Assembly (NCBI GenBank): GCA_039922875.1
Contig: JBDTDV010000040.1
Location: 1 to 64,000, forward strand
Length of the DNA: 64,000 bases
Direction of reading: 5' to 3'
Source: JBDTDV01 sp039922875
Lineage (GTDB): Bacteria > Actinomycetota > Actinomycetes > Actinomycetales > Microbacteriaceae
The notes under the pieces were generated by a model. It did no database searches and was not told where the DNA came from. It worked only from the letters and a program-made list of their open reading frames with translations. A program made the translations under genes and the position numbers. Positions 56,370 to 64,000 of this stretch are shown in pieces (positions within the stretch are counted from its first letter, which is position 1; every line of letters begins with the position of its first letter).

Positions 56370-56542
56370 GTCATTCGCCCTCTTTCGTATGTGGCAAGCT
56401 TGCAGGCGCAGAATCTACGCTAGCTCGTCGAGCCATGAACCGGACGGGAAAAGCGATTTGTGTGGCAGTTGGCTGTCCGCCCATCGCGAACAGCGCCGAT
56501 TCAGAAATCGAGATTCAGAAAGCGCAGCCAGAGAGGACCGAG

Positions 56543-57664
56543 GTGAGCCTCTTCACCGGTGCGACCGGGCCGGACCCGTCGCGTGAGACGCCGCCGCGTC
56601 CCGGTGATCGTCGCTCCCAAGCCGGGTGGGGCTTTCTCACGGTGGCATTCGCCATTGTCCTGATCCTGGGCCTGTCGCCGGCGCCGTATGTCATCGAGAA
56701 GCCGGGCCCGGTGTTCAACACTCTCGGTTCCTCCTCGCACGACGGCAAGAGGACTGCGCTGATCTCCATTCCGGACAAAACTACTTATCCGACGGCGGGA
56801 ACGCTCGACCTGCTCACCGTCTCAGCACTGGGCAACCCGTCATCGTTGCCGTCCTGGGTCGAGGTTCTCGCTGCCTGGTTTCAACCGCAGCAGGCGGTAA
56901 TCCCGGTCGACGTTGCGTACCCGCCCTCGCAGAGCGTCGAACAGCAGCAGAAGGTCGACGCGGCGGAGATGACCAACTCGCAGCAGGACGCGATCGCCGC
57001 GGCGTTGAACCACCTGCACTACGACTTCCCACAGTCCGTGGAGGTGAAGCAGGTCGCCAAGGGTGTCCCGGCGACCGGAAAGTTGCAGACCGGGGATCGC
57101 ATCGTCTCCGTCGACACGGTGCCGGTGAATGGCATCCAATCGTTGCGGGATGCCATCGCCAAGCACGGCACCGCGACTCCCGCGGACATCGGGGTGGTTC
57201 GGGACGGAACTGCATTGACACTGCAGATCACGCCGGTCAGCGACGGTGGGGCGGTCGTGCTCGGAATCGGCGTCGGCATGGATTACAGCTTCCCGTTCAC
57301 CGTGAAGATCCAGCTCGACGACGTGGGCGGGCCAAGTGCGGGCATGATGTTCGCCCTCGGAATCATGGACAAGCTGACCCCAGGGGAGCTGAACGGCGGC
57401 AGGAATGTGGCCGGAACCGGCACCATCGATTCGGAGGGCAACGTCGGTGCGATCGGCGGCATCCGGCAGAAGATGTGGGCCGCCCACGACGCAAACGCTC
57501 GGTATTTTCTGGCCCCTGCCCAGAATTGCGGCGAAGTGACCGGCCACATTCCGCAGGGCCTTCGGGTGTTCGCGGTCAAGAAGCTCGACGACTCGTTGAA
57601 GATACTGTCGGCGATCCGATCCGGCTCCTCATTGAGCACGCTGCCCAGATGCCCGACGGATTGA
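56543..57664 (+). CDS. Membrane-anchored PDZ-Lon serine protease
   Basis: The protein (373 aa) has one N-terminal membrane helix (about 35-55), an extracytoplasmic region, a PDZ domain (about 170-245, with GVPATGKLQTGDRIVSVD), and an S16 Lon-type protease domain. The Ser-Lys dyad is S265 in GGPSAGMMFALG and K310 in GIRQKMWAA, 45 residues apart as in Lon. There is no ATPase domain. I chose the GTG at 56543, with GAGAGGA 5 bases upstream, over the in-frame ATG at 56435. It is divergent from the DUF2342 gene. Confidence 0.9.
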   Translation: MSLFTGATGPDPSRETPPRPGDRRSQAGWGFLTVAFAIVLILGLSPAPYVIEKPGPVFNTLGSSSHDGKRTALISIPDKTTYPTAGTLDLLTVSALGNPSSLPSWVEVLAAWFQPQQAVIPVDVAYPPSQSVEQQQKVDAAEMTNSQQDAIAAALNHLHYDFPQSVEVKQVAKGVPATGKLQTGDRIVSVDTVPVNGIQSLRDAIAKHGTATPADIGVVRDGTALTLQITPVSDGGAVVLGIGVGMDYSFPFTVKIQLDDVGGPSAGMMFALGIMDKLTPGELNGGRNVAGTGTIDSEGNVGAIGGIRQKMWAAHDANARYFLAPAQNCGEVTGHIPQGLRVFAVKKLDDSLKILSAIRSGSSLSTLPRCPTD

Positions 57665-57693
57665 GTCGCGGCAAATCCTCAACAGGGATTGCC

Positions 57694-57699
57694 TAGGAT
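57694..57699 (+). promoter_or_regulatory. -10 element TAGGAT for leaderless UPF0182 gene
   Basis: TAGGAT ends 6 bases before the GTG at 57706, and no ribosome-binding site is seen. Confidence 0.5.
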
Positions 57700-57705
57700 A
57701 GGTCT

Positions 57706-60630
57706 GTGACTTCACCAACATCAGCGCAGCCGACACGACGACGACGACGAGCGCCGATCCTGATCACGCTGGGCATCCTTGTCGTTCTGGTGATCTTGTT
57801 CTTCGTGTTCACCAACCTCTACGCCGATGTGCTCTGGTTCAATCAGCTCGGCTTCCTCAGCGTGCTGACCACCCAGTGGTACGCCGCCGCCGCTTTGTTC
57901 GGCATCGGATTCGTCGGCATGGCGGTGCCGGTGTGGGTGTGTCTGCAGTTGGCGTACCGGTTGCGCCCGGTTTACGCGAAGCTGAACTCGCAATTGGATC
58001 GCTACCAACAGGTGATCGAGCCGCTGCGCCGGTTGGCGATGTGGGGCATTCCGGCGCTGTTCGGCATTTTCGCCGGCGTCTCAGCCTCCAGCCGGTGGGA
58101 ACTCGCCCTGATGTGGCTGAACCGCACCCCCAGTGGCAAAACTGATCCGCAATTCCATCTCGACGTCTCGTTCTACCTATTCGACCTGCCGTTCTATCAC
58201 GCACTGCTGGGCTTCGCCTCGGCCGTCGTGTTGCTCGGGTTCTTGGTTACGATCGCCACCAGCTATCTGTACGGGTCGATCCGCGTGGCGGGCCGCGAGG
58301 TGCTGATGTCGAAGGCGGCCAGGGTACAGATCGCGATAGTCGCTGCGGTGTACCTGCTGCTGCAGGCGGTGAGCATTTGGTTGGACCGCTATTCTGCCCT
58401 GACCGACACGGGGCACCTGATGACTGGTGCGACGTATACCGATGTGAATGCGACGATTCCCGGTCGGGCGATCATGGCCGGAATCGCCCTGGTGGTCGCG
58501 GCACTCTTCCTTGTCACCGCGTTCATCGGGCATTGGCGCTATCCGCTGGTCGGCACCGCGCTACTGATTGTGAGCAGCCTGCTGATCGGCTCGTTGTACC
58601 CGTGGGTAGTGCAGCGGTTCCAGGTCGACCCGAGCGAGAAGACGCTGGAAGCACCCTACATTCAAAAGAACATCGACCTGACCCGGTCCGCATACGGGAT
58701 CTCCGATGTCAAGGAAACCCCGTACAACGCCACGTCTGACGCCAAGCCGGGCGCGCTGCGTTCTGATGCCGAGACCACCGCCAACATCCGCATCATCGAC
58801 CCGGCGCTGGTGAGTGATTCATTTGCGCAACTGCAGCAGTTCCGGCAGTACTACGGGTTCGAGAAACTCCTGCACGTGGACCGGTACAAGATCGACGGTA
58901 AGAATCAGGACGCCGTGGTCGGCGTCCGCGAACTGGTGCAGAGCGGCCTCACCTCCCGCAACTGGTACAACGACACCGTGGTCTATACGCACGGCTATGG
59001 TCTGGTGGCCGCATATGGCAACCAGCGGTCTGCGCAGGGGCAGCCGGTCTTCTTCGAGTCGGGTATCCCGACCGCCGGGTCTCTCGGCAAATTCGAGCCG
59101 CGGGTGTACTTCGGCGACTCGTCGCCGCGGTATTCCATCGTCGGCGCCCCGGAGGGATCCAAGAACATCGAGCTGGACTACCCGGCCGGCAAGGACGGCG
59201 CGGATCAGACCTACACCACCTTCAAGGGGAATGGTGGCCCGAAGCTGGACAGCGTCTTCAACCGGTTGGTCTTCGCGCTGAAGTTCCAAGATGAGCAGAT
59301 CCTGCTGTCTGATGCGGTGAACAACAAGTCACAGATCTTGTACGACCGCAACCCGATCGCACGGGTGCAGAAGGTCGCGCCGTACCTGACCCTCGACTCC
59401 GCTGCCTACCCGTCGGTCATCGACGGGCGGATCAAATGGATCGTCGACGGTTACACCACCAGCGAGCACTACCCGTATTCGCAAACCGAGAAACTCAGCG
59501 ACGCGATCGCGGATACTCAGACGCCAAAGCAGCCATACGCGCTGGACAACATCAACTACATCCGCAACTCCGTCAAGGCGACGGTCGATGCCTATGACGG
59601 TTCGGTCACGCTCTACGCCTGGGACAAGACGGACCCGGTTTTGAAGACCTGGCAGAAGATCTTCCCCTCGACGCTGAAGCCGATGAGTGACATGAGCGCA
59701 CAGCTGCTCAGCCACGTACGGTATCCGGCCGACCTGTTCAAGGTGCAGCGAAAGGTTCTCGGGTTGTATCACGTCACCGATCCCGGTACGTTCTTCTCCC
59801 GTGAAGACGCCTGGGTGACCCCGGATGACCCGGATTCCCCATCGGGAACGACCACGCTGCAGCCTCCGTTCTACCTGACCATGCAAATGCCCAAGGCCAA
59901 GGTGCCGACCTATTCGCTGTACTCGACATATATCCCGTTGGCCACCGCCGAGTCGATCCGTAGCGTGCTGACCGGCTACCTCGCGGTCGACGCCAACGCG
60001 GGCGACGTCAAGGGGGAGAAGGCCGCAGGCTACGGCAAGCTGACCCTGCTCAGCCTGCCCAAGGACAACCCGGTGCCCGGTCCCGGGCAGGTGCAGAACA
60101 CGTTCAGTTCCGACCCGACGGTGTCACAGGCGCTGAACTTGCTACGCCAGGGCCAGACCAAGGTGATCAGCGGCAACCTGTTGACCGTGCCGGTCGGCGG
60201 CGGCCTGCTGTACGTGCAGCCGGTATACGTGCGATCTACGGGTGAGACGAGCTACCCGCTGTTGCAGAAGATCCTGGTGGCATTCGGCGACAAGATCGCG
60301 TTCGAGGACACCCTGGATCAAGCCCTGAACACCCTCTTCGGCGGTGACTCTGGTGCGGCTGCGGGCGACACCGGGATCACTCCGACGGCACCACCGGCCG
60401 CGCCGGCGACGCCACCGGCAACCGGCGGGGAAACACCTGCACCTACTCCCGCTCCTGGAGCGGCGCCCGGCGGCACGAACACCGCGCTCAACCAGGCGCT
60501 GGCCGATGCCAAGCAGGCGCTCAGCGACCGGACCGCGGCGATGAAGGCCGGCGACTGGGCGGCTTACGGCGTTGCGGATCAGAAGCTGACGGATGCCCTG
60601 ACCCGGGCTTTGGCTGCGGAGGGCAAGTAA
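57706..60630 (+). CDS. UPF0182 large membrane protein
   Basis: The protein (974 aa) has seven membrane helices in the first 300 residues (from PILITLGILVVLVILFFVFTNL), then a large extracytoplasmic part (about 310-900) with DVKETPYNATSD, a Pro/Ala/Thr-rich stretch (about 885-930), and a C-terminal helix with NQALADAKQALSDRTAAMKAGD. This is the UPF0182 architecture, of unknown function, and it follows the PDZ-Lon protease gene as in mycobacteria, suggesting a shared role at the membrane. Confidence 0.94.
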   Translation: MTSPTSAQPTRRRRRAPILITLGILVVLVILFFVFTNLYADVLWFNQLGFLSVLTTQWYAAAALFGIGFVGMAVPVWVCLQLAYRLRPVYAKLNSQLDRYQQVIEPLRRLAMWGIPALFGIFAGVSASSRWELALMWLNRTPSGKTDPQFHLDVSFYLFDLPFYHALLGFASAVVLLGFLVTIATSYLYGSIRVAGREVLMSKAARVQIAIVAAVYLLLQAVSIWLDRYSALTDTGHLMTGATYTDVNATIPGRAIMAGIALVVAALFLVTAFIGHWRYPLVGTALLIVSSLLIGSLYPWVVQRFQVDPSEKTLEAPYIQKNIDLTRSAYGISDVKETPYNATSDAKPGALRSDAETTANIRIIDPALVSDSFAQLQQFRQYYGFEKLLHVDRYKIDGKNQDAVVGVRELVQSGLTSRNWYNDTVVYTHGYGLVAAYGNQRSAQGQPVFFESGIPTAGSLGKFEPRVYFGDSSPRYSIVGAPEGSKNIELDYPAGKDGADQTYTTFKGNGGPKLDSVFNRLVFALKFQDEQILLSDAVNNKSQILYDRNPIARVQKVAPYLTLDSAAYPSVIDGRIKWIVDGYTTSEHYPYSQTEKLSDAIADTQTPKQPYALDNINYIRNSVKATVDAYDGSVTLYAWDKTDPVLKTWQKIFPSTLKPMSDMSAQLLSHVRYPADLFKVQRKVLGLYHVTDPGTFFSREDAWVTPDDPDSPSGTTTLQPPFYLTMQMPKAKVPTYSLYSTYIPLATAESIRSVLTGYLAVDANAGDVKGEKAAGYGKLTLLSLPKDNPVPGPGQVQNTFSSDPTVSQALNLLRQGQTKVISGNLLTVPVGGGLLYVQPVYVRSTGETSYPLLQKILVAFGDKIAFEDTLDQALNTLFGGDSGAAAGDTGITPTAPPAAPATPPATGGETPAPTPAPGAAPGGTNTALNQALADAKQALSDRTAAMKAGDWAAYGVADQKLTDALTRALAAEGK

Positions 60631-60659
60631 CCCCCCCGGCAGTCCCTGAGCTTGCCCCG

Positions 60660-61354
60660 GTCACGGAGTTTGCCGAAGCGTCGGCAGGCTGCTGCGGCGG
60701 CCTTGCGCCGCCAGCTCAGCAGCAGCGTGAGGTAAATGGCCGCGAGTACGGTGCTTGCGGCGGCGACGAACAGCCAGTTCACTGACTCGGTACCCGTCGC
60801 GAACGAGATGCCGACCACCGTCTGGAACAGTCCGGTCGCTTCGCCGATGTCTCCTGGGGGTGCTGCCGCATACAGCGTCCTGGTGAGCGAGATCATCAGG
60901 CTGCAGTACGGGATTCCCATTGCGGCGGTAGCGATCAGCACGACAACGGAGTGAAAAGAAGGGTTGACGCGCCAGGGGAAGAATAAGGGCGCCAACGATA
61001 TCGGTGCGATACCCACCGTGATCATCGAGGAACTGCGGAAGTCCGAACAACGCACTGTAGAACACCAGGGTTACCAGGAAGATACCGGCGTAGACCCGCA
61101 GCAGGGGAGCGTTGGCCGCCAGAAGGCGTAGGTCTACGAATGGTGTAGCGAAGCGCAGTTCCCGCCAGATAAACGCGGCGGCGACGGCGAGCGCGACCGG
61201 GATCAGCCACCAGCGCGCATGATCGGAGCGCCCGGGGACGAACATCAGGGTGGCCGCGATCGTCACCATCAACGTCAGCACTCCCGGAATATCCGATCGC
61301 ACGATGGCTCGAAGCGAGGATTTGGTGCTGGACGCGGTCAGCGCCACCGGTCAT
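60660..61354 (-). pseudogene. Remnant of a DHA2-type MFS exporter, truncated and frameshifted
   Basis: Two overlapping frames together give the C-terminal half of an exporter. One frame (from 61347) reads DIPGVLTLMVTIAATLMFV through TPFVDLRLLAANAPLLRVY and FYSALFGLPQFLDDHGGY. From about 61020 the homology moves to another frame, giving SLAPLFFPWRVNPSFHSVVVL, GEATGLFQTVVGISFATG and LFVAAASTVLAAIYLTLLLS. The N-terminal six or more helices are missing and no intact start is present. With the flanks, the stretch 60631-61477 holds nothing else recognisable. Confidence 0.7.
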
Positions 61355-61477
61355 GATGTCATCAGCGATAGCGGTGATGATGTTCCTCCTGCGTTGCTTT
61401 TCAGATCTTAATTACGCCCCACGCTACCCCGCGAACAGGGGCCGCACGGGGTCAAATCCAGCTGGCGACGCGCTGAA

Positions 61478-62767
61478 TCAGCGGCTTCTGATCAGGCTTT
61501 GATTCGCGGTGGCGGTACTCGCAATCGCCGCGTTCATTAAGGACTGCGTGCCGGCATCCAGGTATCCGTACGCCGTGAAATGCGCCGCATACGCCTTCTC
61601 GAAAGCCTTGGGGTTGGTGATGGACGACCACGCCGAGGAGAGCGGGTTGTCATTCCACGGTGAGTGCAGCGCCGGGGCGTGGCCGGTCACCGGCAACAAT
61701 TCCGTGCCTGAATCCCCGCTGACATCGAACACGATTGCGCCGAAGGACGGTGAGCGCGGATCGGTGCGGGAGGCGCGGCCCAGCCGCGCTTCGGTATCGT
61801 GCTTCGCTTCGCCGGCGTAGACGAATTGGGAGTGCAGTGCGGCGGCATTTCTGATCCGAAGTTCGATTCCGGCCGATCCCAGCATCACGATGGCATAGAT
61901 TCGCAGATTCACCGCGGCCAGGGCATCCGCGGCCGTGGTGGTGCCATAGGAGTGCGCTATCACGCTGATACTCGGTTTCGATACATCTTTTCTGATTGCC
62001 TGCAATCCTTGGATAGTCGTGATGAGTTTGAGTGCACCGCGAGCGGCGTAGGCGCCCATGGTCGCATCGACGCCAGGCGGTGGGGTTTGGTAACCGATCC
62101 AGGCAACGACGGAACGCTTGGCCGGTGCGCCCACCTCGCCCTGGGTCAGGTACACGTTCACAGCGGTTTGAGTCCACAACTGCATATCGGTGGTGTAGGT
62201 GCCCATGCCTGGCACATTGAACGTCACTTGGCGCGCAGTATCCAGGTTTCCGATCGCGATTGCCGCGAGTGGTTGCTGGTCGTCGGTCAGGCTGATCAGA
62301 TATCGCCGTGGCGAACGCTTTCCGTTGATAGTTGCGGAGATCGCGGTCAGGCTCTTTAGGGTCTGCATCGCCGTCTGGTTCGACGGATTCCGCTTGATGG
62401 CATTTTCTGCGCCGGCAATGGCGGTCGGAAGGTGCGCGCGGTTCGCCCGGTCGCGAGTGCCATAGTCAATGCCTTCAAGATTACCGACGTAGTCCGGCCA
62501 CTCGTCGATCAGATCGTGCCGTTCCTTGCCGGTTTGGCCCTTCCACCACTTCGCGGTCGCGTCCGGATCGATGTTCTCCAGGTCCATTTCCAGGCTCGGA
62601 TTTGCCTTAACGTAGGCCTTGGCTTCCTGAGCCGACATGCTCAGGAGTTTGACGAGTTCGGTGTTCGCGATTTGATCTCCGGGCTCCGGCGCGGTCACGA
62701 CCGCCCCAATAGCCAACGCCGCACAGATCACGGCAGTGATGATGCGGAGCGGCCAAACTCGACGCAT
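61478..62767 (-). CDS. DUF1023 alpha/beta hydrolase, exported or membrane-anchored
   Basis: The protein (429 aa) has an N-terminal hydrophobic segment (about 7-27) that may be a signal anchor, a helical region, then an alpha/beta hydrolase domain of DUF1023 type. The nucleophile elbow is VIAHSYGTTTAADAL with the serine in HSYG, preceded by SVVAWIGYQTPPPG. It is likely an esterase or peptidase; the substrate is unknown. AGGAG lies 7 bases before the ATG. It is divergent from the HhH-PHP gene by 128 bases. Confidence 0.85.
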   Translation of the reverse strand: MRRVWPLRIITAVICAALAIGAVVTAPEPGDQIANTELVKLLSMSAQEAKAYVKANPSLEMDLENIDPDATAKWWKGQTGKERHDLIDEWPDYVGNLEGIDYGTRDRANRAHLPTAIAGAENAIKRNPSNQTAMQTLKSLTAISATINGKRSPRRYLISLTDDQQPLAAIAIGNLDTARQVTFNVPGMGTYTTDMQLWTQTAVNVYLTQGEVGAPAKRSVVAWIGYQTPPPGVDATMGAYAARGALKLITTIQGLQAIRKDVSKPSISVIAHSYGTTTAADALAAVNLRIYAIVMLGSAGIELRIRNAAALHSQFVYAGEAKHDTEARLGRASRTDPRSPSFGAIVFDVSGDSGTELLPVTGHAPALHSPWNDNPLSSAWSSITNPKAFEKAYAAHFTAYGYLDAGTQSLMNAAIASTATANQSLIRSR

Positions 62768-62895
62768 TTGATTGCTCCTGCCTACCTTTGCGAAGTACGT
62801 GCTGGCGCCCCATACGCATCCGGCTTCACATATCTAAACACACCCGCTTCGCGTCGATCGCCCCGTCTGGTACCCAAGCCGGGCAAGATGGAGGA

Positions 62896-63909
62896 ATGGA
62901 CCCGCGTGCCGCGCTTGAGGAGATCGCCTTCTGGCTTGAGCGCGAACTGGCGCCAACCTTCAAGGTCCGGGCATTCCGCAACGCGGCCGACATCATCCGG
63001 GATCTGGAACCGGCGGAGCTGGCGGCTCGGGCGCGGGACGGCCGGCTCGGCCGCACGAAAGGAATCGGCGCTCGAACCCTGCAGGTGATCCAGCAGGCGC
63101 TCGAAGGCGCGGTGCCGGACTATCTGGAAAAGCTGCGCGAAAGCGGAGCAAAGCCGCTGGTTGCCGGCGGCAGTGAACTGCACGCCAGGCTGCGTGGTGA
63201 CCTGCACACCCACAGCAATTGGTCCGATGGCGGTTCGTCCATCGAACTGATGGCGGCTGCCGCCCAGATGCTGGGCCGGGAATATGTCGCCCTGACCGAT
63301 CATTCGCCCAACCTGACCATCGCCAATGGATTGAGCGAAGAGCGCCTCACGGAGCAACTCGGTGTGGTCGCCGAGCTCAACGACACGTTCGACGAATTCC
63401 GGCTGCTGAGCGGAATCGAGGTCGACATTCTGGAGGACGGCAGTTTGGATCAGACGCCGGAAATGCTCGGCCGACTCGATGTCGTCGTGTCCAGCGTGCA
63501 CTCCAAGTTGCGTTCGGATGCTGCCACCATGACGACCAGGATGTTGCGCGCGGTCGAGAACCCGCTGACCAACGTGCTCGGGCACTGCACGGGGCGCCTC
63601 GTGCAGGGTTCGCGCGGCACCCGCCCGCCTTCGGAGTTCGATGCGGAGCGGGTGTTCGCCGCCTGCGCCAAACACGATGTCGCGGTGGAGATCAACTCGC
63701 GACCCGAGCGGCAGGATCCGCCGGACGAGCTGATCGCCTTGGCGATCGCGGCCGGATGCCTTTTCAGCATCGACACGGACGCGCACGCACCCGGGCAACT
63801 TGACTTTCTTCAATACGGCGCCGAACGTGCCTCGGCAAACGGGGTCCCGCAGGAGCGCATCGTCACCGCCTGGCCGCTGGAGCGGCTCTTGGAGTGGTCT
63901 CGGGACTGA
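62896..63909 (+). CDS. Helix-hairpin-helix plus PHP protein, PolX-like without the polymerase
   Basis: The protein (337 aa) begins with a DNA-binding HhH region like the 8-kDa domain of family X polymerases (residues 1-80: LEEIAFWLERELAPTFKVRA, AADIIRDLEPAEL, TKGIGARTLQVIQQAL), then a PHP metalloesterase domain (about 105-335, with GDLHTHSNWSDGGSS, ALTDHSP and SIDTDAHAPGQLDFL). The PolX nucleotidyltransferase domain between them is absent. A DNA-end phosphoesterase or nuclease role is inference. I chose the ATG at 62896, with GGAGGA directly upstream, over the frame's first Met (62788). Confidence 0.85.
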   Translation: MDPRAALEEIAFWLERELAPTFKVRAFRNAADIIRDLEPAELAARARDGRLGRTKGIGARTLQVIQQALEGAVPDYLEKLRESGAKPLVAGGSELHARLRGDLHTHSNWSDGGSSIELMAAAAQMLGREYVALTDHSPNLTIANGLSEERLTEQLGVVAELNDTFDEFRLLSGIEVDILEDGSLDQTPEMLGRLDVVVSSVHSKLRSDAATMTTRMLRAVENPLTNVLGHCTGRLVQGSRGTRPPSEFDAERVFAACAKHDVAVEINSRPERQDPPDELIALAIAAGCLFSIDTDAHAPGQLDFLQYGAERASANGVPQERIVTAWPLERLLEWSRD

Positions 63910-63969
63910 GCCTGCGTAGCGGCGCGGGGCTGGCGGGATGCAGCTGAAGGACGGGGCCGCTGCGGCTGG

Positions 63970-63975
63970 GATAAT
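63970..63975 (+). promoter_or_regulatory. -10 element GATAAT for the last gene
   Basis: GATAAT, next to consensus, ends 6 bases before a GTG at 63982, the same spacing as other leaderless starts in the window. Confidence 0.5.
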
Positions 63976-63981
63976 AGGCAG

Positions 63982-64000
63982 GTGGGGTTCACGCGGGCAC
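63982..64000 (+). CDS. Start of an unidentified gene, cut by the window edge
   Basis: A GTG opens a frame beginning Met-Gly-Phe-Thr-Arg-Ala and runs out of the window. The only support is the exact leaderless -10 spacing and the absence of a stop. Nothing about function can be said. Confidence 0.4.

Overview
The window is a 64 kb stretch of ordinary chromosome from a high-GC actinobacterium. The protein signatures and gene order (actinobacterial DapC/DapD/DapE, adnA-adnB-nudC-uvrD2, UPF0182, DUF3107, DUF3117) and frequent GTG starts fit this, and the overall style points to Microbacteriaceae; the family assignment is inference. I see no rRNA, tRNA, CRISPR array, prophage, insertion sequence or defence island.

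Layout. 0-0.5 kb: 3' end of an unknown gene. 0.5-6.3 kb (minus): an NAD de novo synthesis operon, nrtR-like regulator, nadA, nadB, nadC and a cysteine desulfurase, with palindromic sites in front of the regulator. 6.4-11.2 kb: a tandem glycine riboswitch followed by gcvT-gcvH-gcvP. 11.2-19.1 kb: a CPBP protease-like membrane protein, then a peptide ABC transporter (lipoprotein, a permease with a large extra membrane insert, a second permease, a fused double ATPase) interrupted by an antisense membrane gene. 19.1-24.5 kb: typA, a small membrane protein, ferredoxin, dapC and citrate synthase. 24.5-30.5 kb: a penicillin acylase family protein, then dapD and dapE reading away from each other across 17 bases, and a mannosyltransferase-like membrane protein. 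30.6-43.8 kb: DUF3117, O-methyltransferase, TatB-like protein, a sugar-type symporter with a PLP decarboxylase, a soluble MgtE-N/CBS protein with a DUF1003 protein, a stress protein, Xaa-Pro aminopeptidase, a nuclease-fold membrane protein, a PHP phosphatase, a DEAD-box helicase, a ferritin-like protein and two small proteins. 43.9-60.6 kb: adnA, adnB, a kinase-fold protein lacking its catalytic residues, nudC, uvrD2, an E1/cyclodehydratase-like protein, a DUF2342 protein, a Lon-type PDZ protease and UPF0182. As I recall it, this order matches the Mycobacterium tuberculosis Rv3193c-Rv3211 region. 60.6-64 kb: a broken exporter remnant, a DUF1023 hydrolase, a HhH-PHP protein and the first codons of another gene.

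How the genes fit together. The nad operon makes nicotinate mononucleotide from aspartate; its desulfurase probably supplies sulfur for the NadA iron-sulfur cluster, and the Nudix regulator probably senses an NAD-related metabolite. The glycine riboswitch couples glycine to its own cleavage. dapC, dapD and dapE supply three steps of the succinylase route to lysine and diaminopimelate. The AdnAB/UvrD2 group handles DNA ends and unwinding.

The most interesting signals are regulatory and structural. Many genes start exactly seven bases after a TANNNT hexamer, which predicts leaderless mRNAs. dapD and dapE appear to share one nearly symmetrical -10 element. Two convergent gene pairs overlap by about 94 and 137 bp in coding sequence. 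A kinase-fold protein has lost its catalytic loop, one peptide permease carries about 185 extra residues, and several short tandem repeats touch stop codons or ribosome-binding sites. I found no clear novel multi-gene system.
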